Shown in pieces: positions 57,679-64,000 of a DNA stretch of 64,000 nucleotides. The position numbers were made by a program, and so were the translations under genes. Location: positions 186,001-250,000 of the forward strand of contig NZ_JACGXL010000007.1 in assembly GCF_014138265.1 (NCBI RefSeq), read 5' to 3'. The notes beneath the pieces are model-generated. The model did no database searches. It worked only from the letters and a program-made list of their open reading frames with translations, and was not told where the DNA came from. Each line of letters begins with the position of its first letter. Position 1 is the first letter of the stretch. The stretch comes from Dokdonella fugitiva. GTDB lineage: Bacteria > Pseudomonadota > Gammaproteobacteria > Xanthomonadales > Rhodanobacteraceae.

Positions 57679-58953
57679 ATGCACGGGTTCCGCAGCCGGA
57701 CCCCCTCTGCCGTGACCCCGAACCCCGTCGACCGCGTGCCCGCCTGGGCCGCCCTGCTCGTGCTCGCCGTGCTCGTGCTGCTGCCGCTCGGCCGCAGCGC
57801 CGAGGCACCGCTCGCGCTCGGTGCGATCGGCGGGCTCGTGCTGCTCGTGCGCGGGCGCGTGCGCTTCGGCGACGCGGCCGTGAAGCTCGTGCTCATGCTG
57901 TTCGGCACGTACTGGCTCGCGGCGCTGCTGTCCGGGTTCGCCGCGGTCGCGCCGGGCAAGACCTGGTCGACGGTCGCGACCACCGTGCGCTTCCTGCCGT
58001 TCGCGCTGTTCGCGGCCTGGGCACTGCGCGACGCCGCGCGCTGGCCCGCCTTCGTCGCCGCGATCGCGGCGGTCGTCGTGCTGTGGGCGCTCGATGCGTG
58101 GGTGCAGATGGCGACCGGTTACAGCCTCGGCGGCGCGGCCGAGCGCGAGCGCGTGTCGGGGATCTTCGGCGCGGGCAACCTCAAGCTCGGGCCCGTGCTC
58201 GCGACACTCGCGCCGTTCGTGCTGCTCGCCGCGCGCCAGCGCTGGGCGGGTCGCGGCCTCGTGCTCGCGTACGCGTTCCTCGCGCCGCCGATCCTGCTCG
58301 CGGGTTCGCGCGCGGCGTGGCTGTCGTACGCGCTCGTCGGCGTGCTGCTCGCCTGGCACGAGACGCGCCGCCCGCGCCGCTTCCTCGCCGTGTGCGCGGT
58401 GTTCGCGTTCGGCCTCGGGGTGGTCGGTGCGCTCGCGCTGCACGATTCGGCCCGCTTCGGCGCGCGCATCGAACGCAGCCTGCGCGCGCTGCAGGGCACC
58501 GAGGCCGCGGTCGACGAGGCGTCGGCGGGACGCCTCAGCATCTGGCGCACCGCGCTCGCGATGAGCGCCGCGCATCCGCTCACCGGCGTCGGCGCGCGCG
58601 GTTTCCGCTATGCCTATCCCGACTACGCGGCCGCGGGCGACCGTTTCGTCGACACCGCGAGCGACACCGGTGCCTCGCACGCGCACCAGATCGTGCTCGA
58701 GGTGCTCAGCGAAACCGGCATCGCTGGCCTCGTGCTGTGGCTCGCCGGCGCGTACGCCGCGCTGCGCGCGTGGCGCCGCGCGGACCGGGCCGCACGCGAA
58801 CGCGCGTTCGCGCCGGGCCTCGCGCTCGTCTCGATGTGCTTCCCGCTCAACACCCACCTCGCGTTCTACTCGGCGTGGTGGGGGCTGCTGTTCTGGTGGC
58901 TGCTCGCGCTGTACTGCGCGGCGCTCGGCGCGCGCGAGGCCGGTTCGCATTGA
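57679..58953 (+). CDS. O-antigen ligase (WaaL/Wzy-C)-like membrane protein
   Basis: This 424-residue polytopic protein has about ten to twelve hydrophobic helices and a large periplasmic loop near residues 260-330 that holds AHPLTGVGARGFRYAYPDYAAA and the conserved ASHAHQIVLEVLSETGIAGL, with the histidine typical of Wzy_C ligases. Such enzymes transfer glycan from undecaprenyl diphosphate to an acceptor such as lipid A-core or protein. ATG 57679 and GTG 57712 are both possible starts. A hairpin (CGGCGG/CCGCCG) at 58954-58982 lies directly after its stop. Confidence 0.87.
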   Translation: MHGFRSRTPSAVTPNPVDRVPAWAALLVLAVLVLLPLGRSAEAPLALGAIGGLVLLVRGRVRFGDAAVKLVLMLFGTYWLAALLSGFAAVAPGKTWSTVATTVRFLPFALFAAWALRDAARWPAFVAAIAAVVVLWALDAWVQMATGYSLGGAAERERVSGIFGAGNLKLGPVLATLAPFVLLAARQRWAGRGLVLAYAFLAPPILLAGSRAAWLSYALVGVLLAWHETRRPRRFLAVCAVFAFGLGVVGALALHDSARFGARIERSLRALQGTEAAVDEASAGRLSIWRTALAMSAAHPLTGVGARGFRYAYPDYAAAGDRFVDTASDTGASHAHQIVLEVLSETGIAGLVLWLAGAYAALRAWRRADRAARERAFAPGLALVSMCFPLNTHLAFYSAWWGLLFWWLLALYCAALGAREAGSH

Positions 58954-58982
58954 CGGCGGCTCGCGCTTCGCGCGTACCGCCG
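58954..58982. terminator. Hairpin between convergent genes
   Basis: CGGCGG-c-TCGCGC, loop TTC, GCGCG-ta-CCGCCG. It separates the O-antigen-ligase-like gene (plus) from the LURP-one-like gene (minus). No T-tract. Confidence 0.5.
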
Positions 58983-59001
58983 GCCCCGCGCGAGTCGCGC
59001 G

Positions 59002-59589
59002 TTACTCCTTGAGCACCATGTCGATGCACATGACCGCGGCCATGATCAGCTGGCGCACCTTGTCGTCGGGAGCGACGGCGCGGTCGATCGACAGCATGTA
59101 GTTGTCGGCGGTCGTGAACAGCTCCTTGCCGAGGCCGGACCATTTCTTCGTCACGCTCGCGAGCTCGCGCTCGCCGGCCTTGAACTTGAACTCCCAGCTC
59201 GTCCACTTGCCGACCAGCGTGCAGAGCAGCTTGTCGTTCGCGTCGAACACGTCGAACGCGCCGCCGATCGAGAACAGCTTCTGCTTGAACAGGCCGACCA
59301 CGCGGTCGTTTTCGTCGAGCACCTCGACCTTGGACAGGAACAGCGAGATGCCGCGCTTCACGCCCAGCACCTTGCGGCCTTCCGGCGTCGTGATGCGCAC
59401 GTCGAACGGCGTCATCCGCTTGTAGTCGGTGAAGCGCAGGAGCTTGGTGAAGAAGCCGAGGTTCGGCTCGCGGCATTCGAGCACCTTGCGGCCGCTCGTG
59501 GGGTCGAAGATATCGAAGTTGTTGGCGGCCTTGAACAGGCCGACGTGTTCCTTGACGAGGTAGAGGTTCTCGCGCAGAGCTGCGTGCAT
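59002..59589 (-). CDS. LURP-one/phospholipid-scramblase-like protein
   Basis: This 195-residue protein resembles the LURP-one-related/scramblase fold. It starts MHAALRENLYLVKEHVGLFKA and has repeated beta segments such as FDIFDPTSGRKVLECREP, VLGVKRGISLFLSKVEVLD and FKQKLFSIGGAFDVFDAND. Bacterial members have no known role. I chose the ATG at 59587-59589, since the extra 25 residues of the open frame look non-coding. The gene is cytoplasmic by sequence. Confidence 0.83.
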   Translation of the reverse strand: MHAALRENLYLVKEHVGLFKAANNFDIFDPTSGRKVLECREPNLGFFTKLLRFTDYKRMTPFDVRITTPEGRKVLGVKRGISLFLSKVEVLDENDRVVGLFKQKLFSIGGAFDVFDANDKLLCTLVGKWTSWEFKFKAGERELASVTKKWSGLGKELFTTADNYMLSIDRAVAPDDKVRQLIMAAVMCIDMVLKE

Positions 59590-59762
59590 GGGGCGTTCCG
59601 TCGTGGGAGGAGTGGGCGCGCCGCGGGATGCCGCGCACGCGCGCGACACCGGTGCGCCGCGCATCGTCGAACGGAAGATCCCCAGGGCGATCGCGAGCGC
59701 CGGTCGAGGCGCGCGCTGCCGCGGCGCATGCTACGCGGAACGCAGGCCCGCCACCACCGCGA

Positions 59763-61124
59763 CTAGGGCTTGCGCTCGCGCAGCAGGCTCAACGCGAACG
59801 CGCCGACGAGCGCGGCGCCGAGCGCGAGCACGCCCCAGAGCAGCCATTGCCGCCATGGCGTCGGCGCCGGCGGCGGCTGCAGTGCGGCCTCGCCGCCGCT
59901 CGCGCGGCCCGCGCCGATGGCCGCCGGCGGCGGCTGCCAGTCCTTGCCGCGGCTCGCGCGCAGGCTCGCGAGCGCGGCGTCGAGTGGATAGTCGGGACGG
60001 CGCGCGGTCGCGCTGCCGACCGCGAGGCGGTACGGCGCGGCGCCTTCGGCGAGGAACACGAAGCGGTCGGGCCGGAACGCGAAGGCGAGGCGCGGCGCGG
60101 TGGCGAGCGGGGTCCGCGCGTCGAGACGGAAGCTGTCGAGGCGGCGTCCCGCGACGAGGTCGACGTCGCCGTTGCGCAGCGTCTGTTCGCCCGAGCGCAC
60201 GCGGAACGCGGTGAAGTGCGCGAGCTCGCTCCACGCGGCGCCGTCGCGCGCGGACAGCGTGAGCGCGGCGAGTGCATTGTCGCTCGCGAGCTCGACGCGT
60301 GCCTGCTCGACCGGCAGCGCCGCCGGCAGCGCGTAGGCGTAACGCGCGGTCGTGCCGCGTTCGTCGGCGGGCAGTTCGATCGCGCGTGCGTCGATCCAGC
60401 GGCGCAACGGCGTCGCGGCGGCGCGCTCCACCACGCGCACCGATGCACTGAGGCCGGCGAGTGCGGTGCCGTCGTCGACGCGGCGCAGGCGCAGGTACTT
60501 CGCGCGCACGTCGGGCAGCGCGATGTCGTTGCGGTCGAGGCGTGCGTCGCCCTCGCGCAATGACAGCACGCTGCCTTCGCCGACGCGTTGCCAGTGTTCG
60601 AGGTCGTCGCTCGCGGAAATCTCGAACCGCGCGACGACGCCGCTCGCGGGGCTCTCCCAGGCGAGGATGATCCGCTCGATCGCGCCGTCGAGTCCGCTCG
60701 CGTCGACGAGCCAGGCACGCTCGCCCGCTTTCGTCGCCGCATCGTCACCCGCGTCGAGGCGGCGCAGGCGGCCCTGCGCGTCGCGTTCGATGAGCAGGCG
60801 CAGGTCGCCGCCGCCACTGCTGGCGCCGTCGGTGGGCAACGCGAGCAACGGCAGCGTCTCGGTACGCTCGCGCGCCTGCGCCGTCGTTTCGGCGGCGACG
60901 CGCGCGCACGGCACCGGTTCGCCTTCGGCGTTGAACACCGCGATGTCGCGCAGCGCGGGATCGTGCAGCCAGGCATAGACCGCGGGCTCGAGGTCGACGC
61001 GCCAGGCGCTGCTCTCGACGCCCGCGGGCGTCTCGATCGTGAACGCGTAGGCGTAGTCGTGCAGGTCCGCCGCGGGCGCGGACGCGCTCGCGAGCGCGGC
61101 CAGCGTGGCGAGGGCACGGATCAC
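59763..61124 (-). CDS. DUF3999 protein
   Basis: This 453-residue protein has a signal peptide (LATLAALASASAPAADL), a long beta-rich periplasmic region (for example VARFEISASDDLEHWQRVGEG and ADERGTTARYAYALP), and a C-terminal membrane helix (WLLWGVLALGAALVGAFAL) before RERKP. It matches DUF3999, which nearly always pairs with DUF2339. The start is GTG 61122-61124, which overlaps the stop of the upstream gene by four bases (GTGA), so translation is coupled. The two proteins probably form one membrane complex. Confidence 0.87.
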   Translation of the reverse strand: MIRALATLAALASASAPAADLHDYAYAFTIETPAGVESSAWRVDLEPAVYAWLHDPALRDIAVFNAEGEPVPCARVAAETTAQARERTETLPLLALPTDGASSGGGDLRLLIERDAQGRLRRLDAGDDAATKAGERAWLVDASGLDGAIERIILAWESPASGVVARFEISASDDLEHWQRVGEGSVLSLREGDARLDRNDIALPDVRAKYLRLRRVDDGTALAGLSASVRVVERAAATPLRRWIDARAIELPADERGTTARYAYALPAALPVEQARVELASDNALAALTLSARDGAAWSELAHFTAFRVRSGEQTLRNGDVDLVAGRRLDSFRLDARTPLATAPRLAFAFRPDRFVFLAEGAAPYRLAVGSATARRPDYPLDAALASLRASRGKDWQPPPAAIGAGRASGGEAALQPPPAPTPWRQWLLWGVLALGAALVGAFALSLLRERKP

Positions 61125-63868
61125 GGCGCCACCCCTTCGCCGGCCTCGCGCGGCGGCGCCGGCGCGAAGTAGCCGATCACGGTGCAGAGCAGGCCGTAGG
61201 CGATGAACGAGGCGATACCGAACAGGTTGCCGAGGTGCGTGCGGTCGACCAGCAGCAGCTTGGCGAGCACGACGCCCATGAGCACCGCACCGGCGAACCA
61301 GAGCGCGCGCTGGCCGCGACGCGAGCCGATCACCCAGCCGAGCACGCCGAGCACGCTCCAGACGACGGTGAGCGAGGTCTGCGCGAGGTTGGACGACCAC
61401 AGGTGTTCGTCCCACGGGATGCCGCCGAGCTGGTGCGTCGCGCGCAGTGTCGCCGCGGTCACGAACAGGAAGCCGCCGCCGGCGAGCAGCAGCGCGCGAC
61501 GCGCGGCGATGTCGCGTGGCGCATCGCGGTCGGCGAGCCAGCGCGCGGCGAGCGCGAACGCACCGAGCTGGACCAGTTCGACCGGATCGAGCACGGGCAG
61601 GTACGGCAGCGGCGCGGCATCGCCCGCGTGCCAGAGCAGGCCGAGGAACAGGCAGGTGGCGACGACCGCCTGCAGCAGCAACAGCGTGCCGCGCCATTGC
61701 GCGAAGCGCGTGGCGAGCGGAGCCGCGATCCATGCCGGGCGCAGCAGCGCGAGCGCCCACGCCGCGAGCACGGGCGACGCGGTGAACGCGACCTGCCAGC
61801 CGGCGCCGAGTTGCAGGTCGTTCGCGAACTGGCTCAGCGCGACGGTGGCCGCGCAGGTCCAGGTCCACAGCCAGCCGATCTGCGCCAGCGCCGGGGTGAA
61901 GTCGTTGCGCTCGCGCAATTGCGTCAGCGCGAACACGCCGGCGAGCGCGTACGCGGCGAATGCGGCGAGGCCCCAATCGGCGAACGGGCGCAGGTCGGCA
62001 TCGTCGAAGGCGAGTGCGATCACGACGCCGGCGGCGAGCGCGAGCGCGGCGGTGAGCGCGGTGGCGAACGCACGCGTGCGACGCGCGGCGAACGCGGCCG
62101 GCGCGGCGGTGAGCGCCACCAGCGCGAGCAGTGCCGCCGGGCGCTGCGGTGCCGCGACGAAGCGATCGATCTCGCGCACGCCGGCACCGAGCCACCAGGC
62201 GAGGCCCCAGAGGTAGAGCAGCACGCGGAGCTCGCTGCGCGCGTCGTCGCGGCGGTGGTAGAGCCAGGCGCTTGCGAACGCGGCGAGCGCGATCAGCAAC
62301 GCGCCGATGCAGCTGCCGTTGGCGATCGCGACCGTCTCGTTCGTCGCTGCGCCATCGGAGAGCGCCCACGCGAACGCGAGCGCGGCGAGCGCCTGCAGCG
62401 CGAGGCCGGCGATGCGCGGCAGGCGACGTTGCTCGCGCAGGCCGAGCCAGACCAGCGCGGCGCCTTCGAGCGCGAACGTGCAGGCGGTGCTGCGTGCGCT
62501 CAGCGCGAGCGGCACCGCGAGCGTCGCGAAGCCGACCGCGAGCACCGCGAACGATTCGCCGAGCACGCGCCGGCGCTGGATCAGCGCGGCGGCGAGCACG
62601 ACGTAGACGAGTGCGAGCGCCAGTGCCGACCAGGCGAGCGGCATGCGCTCGCCGTCGAGCAGCGCCGCCTGCAGCGCGAACGCGACGAGCGGGTTGCCGA
62701 ACACGAGCGTGCCGTCGACGACGTCGCGCCGCGCCGGCGCCTGCCGCAGCGCATTGAGGATCGGGATCGCGAGGTAGATCGCGAAGTAGGTGAGCAGGAA
62801 CGGTTCGGTGCTGGCGAACAGCACGTGGTCGTAACGCAGCACGCCCCACGCGGTGCCGATCGCGTACGTGAAGAAGAAGCCGAGCAGGTTCAGCACGCGC
62901 CACGCGCGCATCCACGCGATCGCGAAGATCGCGAGGTTGAGCAGCGCGTAGTACGAGAACAGCACGACGTGGTCGCCACTGCCGGTCGAGATGAGGATCG
63001 GCGCGGCGAAGCCGGCGAGGATGCCGAGTACGGCGAGTGCGAGTGCGTCCTGCAGCACGGCGAGCACACCGGCGCCGGCGACGAGCACGAGCATGAGCGC
63101 GAACGCGGCGCCGGCGGGGAGCAGGTGGTACAGGCGGAACGCGGCGAACACGGTCAGCAGCAGCACGCCGATCGCGCCGCCCTGCAAGGCGCGCGCGAAA
63201 CCGCTGCGGCGCTCGCGCTCGCGCCAGCCGAACGCGAGCGCGGCGATCGCGGCGAGCGCGACGCCGGCGAGGCGCAGCTCGATCGGCAGGCGCAGCCAGC
63301 CTTCGTCGGACGCGTACTTGAGCAACGCGGCGACGCCCGCGAACAGCACGAGCATGCCGACCTTGACCGGCACGTTGCCCTCGCTGAACCAGCGCTTGAG
63401 CCAGGCGGCGAAGCGCTGCAGCGGATCGGGTTGCGTATTGCGCGGCGGGGGTATCGTGATGCGGGGCGGAGGCGGTGCCGTTGCCGGCGTGTTCGTGGCG
63501 GCCGGCGTCGCCACGAGGGGCGGCGGGGCCGGCGTCGGATCGACGAGCGCGGGTGCGGGTGTCGTCGGCGTCGCGGCTTCCGTGCTCGCGGTCGCTGCGG
63601 GCGGCTGCGCCGCGGCCGCGGTCGCTCGGGCGGCAGCGGCAGCGGTGTCCGCGCCGCGCGGCGGCGTCTCCGCGCGCGCGGCCTGCGCGCGTTGCAGCGC
63701 GTCGAGCTGCTTGCCGAGCGCATCGACGCGCGCCGACAGGGAGCGCAGCTGCGCGAACGCGATGCCGATCGCGAGTCCGCCGAAGAAGCCGAAACCGATG
63801 TTGCCGCCGAAGGTGCCGCCGACGAACAGGCCGGCGATGCAGGCGGCCACGACGATCAGGAAACCCAT
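61121..63868 (-). CDS. DUF2339 polytopic membrane protein
   Basis: This 915-residue protein has an N-terminal hydrophobic glycine hairpin (MGFLIVVAACIAGLFVGGTF), a coiled-coil stretch (about 44-66), an Ala/Pro-rich linker (about 66-145), and about 25 membrane helices for the rest, starting after WLKRWFSEGNVPVKVGMLVLF. These are hallmarks of DUF2339. The role is unknown; the partner is DUF3999. The stop TGA lies within GTGA shared with the next gene. Nothing is seen in 63869-64000. Confidence 0.9.
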   Translation of the reverse strand: MGFLIVVAACIAGLFVGGTFGGNIGFGFFGGLAIGIAFAQLRSLSARVDALGKQLDALQRAQAARAETPPRGADTAAAAARATAAAAQPPAATASTEAATPTTPAPALVDPTPAPPPLVATPAATNTPATAPPPPRITIPPPRNTQPDPLQRFAAWLKRWFSEGNVPVKVGMLVLFAGVAALLKYASDEGWLRLPIELRLAGVALAAIAALAFGWRERERRSGFARALQGGAIGVLLLTVFAAFRLYHLLPAGAAFALMLVLVAGAGVLAVLQDALALAVLGILAGFAAPILISTGSGDHVVLFSYYALLNLAIFAIAWMRAWRVLNLLGFFFTYAIGTAWGVLRYDHVLFASTEPFLLTYFAIYLAIPILNALRQAPARRDVVDGTLVFGNPLVAFALQAALLDGERMPLAWSALALALVYVVLAAALIQRRRVLGESFAVLAVGFATLAVPLALSARSTACTFALEGAALVWLGLREQRRLPRIAGLALQALAALAFAWALSDGAATNETVAIANGSCIGALLIALAAFASAWLYHRRDDARSELRVLLYLWGLAWWLGAGVREIDRFVAAPQRPAALLALVALTAAPAAFAARRTRAFATALTAALALAAGVVIALAFDDADLRPFADWGLAAFAAYALAGVFALTQLRERNDFTPALAQIGWLWTWTCAATVALSQFANDLQLGAGWQVAFTASPVLAAWALALLRPAWIAAPLATRFAQWRGTLLLLQAVVATCLFLGLLWHAGDAAPLPYLPVLDPVELVQLGAFALAARWLADRDAPRDIAARRALLLAGGGFLFVTAATLRATHQLGGIPWDEHLWSSNLAQTSLTVVWSVLGVLGWVIGSRRGQRALWFAGAVLMGVVLAKLLLVDRTHLGNLFGIASFIAYGLLCTVIGYFAPAPPREAGEGVAP

Positions 63869-64000
63869 GCCTTCCTCCCCAGTCAGGCCGATGCGACGCC
63901 GATCCGCGTCATCCCATTCCGCGCGTGACGGACCGCGCGCGTGCGCATGTTGGCATGAAAGCGGTCCGCCGCCGCGGTGCGCTGCGCAACGGGTCGCGCG

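Overview
The window is very G+C-rich, densely coded DNA from a Gram-negative bacterium. The gene order accB-accC-prmA-(zinc-ribbon DUF3426)-fis-purH-purD, the groESL operon with a CIRCE-like operator, and a run of secreted proteins ending in an 'IF-x-D-G-F-E/D' tail point to a gammaproteobacterium of the Xanthomonadales/Lysobacterales, perhaps a Rhodanobacteraceae (Dokdonella-like) member. That placement is inference. I found no rRNA, tRNA, CRISPR array, transposase, integrase or phage gene, and no gene-free stretch longer than about 300 bases.

Region 1 (1-11.2 kb, all minus strand) is a housekeeping block. Read in the direction of transcription it holds cutA, a DsbD with a doubled N-terminal domain, a TlpA-like thioredoxin, aroQ, accB, accC, prmA, a YiiX-like cysteine hydrolase, a DUF3426 zinc-ribbon protein, fis, purH and the start of purD. 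The purH-purD gap carries a degenerate tandem copy of the purD 5' end and strong hairpins.

Region 2 (11.5-46 kb) is the accessory and most interesting part. Interrupted only by groES-groEL and an amine oxidase/DUF4242 pair, it carries nine large predicted secreted proteins: an endonuclease I, Ig-like and anchor-domain proteins, a beta-propeller, and several parallel beta-helix proteins. Eight of the nine end within a few residues of a shared motif, [LIV]F-x-[DSN]-G-[FV]-[DE], which looks like a C-terminal sorting or processing tag. Signalling genes are mixed in: a winged-helix/TPR regulator (19.1-21.4 kb) followed by an 11-bp-periodic TGTCA repeat, an ECF sigma factor followed by two overlapping Hanks-type Ser/Thr kinases with TPR domains (29.4-35.6 kb), and a third such kinase (43.0-45.9 kb). 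The two tandem kinases share an almost identical central DNA segment, consistent with gene conversion or recent duplication. A working hypothesis is that the kinases control the sigma factor, as in ECF43-type systems, and that the sigma factor controls some of the tailed exported proteins.

Region 3 (46-64 kb) returns to envelope and housekeeping functions: an LtaS/OpgB-type sulfatase-fold enzyme, glnE, a membrane-inserted patatin, an ELM1-family protein, a YceI protein, a Yip1-family membrane protein, a small zf-CHCC protein, a GT4 glycosyltransferase with an O-antigen-ligase-like protein, a LURP-one/scramblase-like protein, and the DUF2339/DUF3999 pair. Palindromic repeats act as likely terminators between convergent genes. 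One of them supplies the stop codons of both flanking genes.
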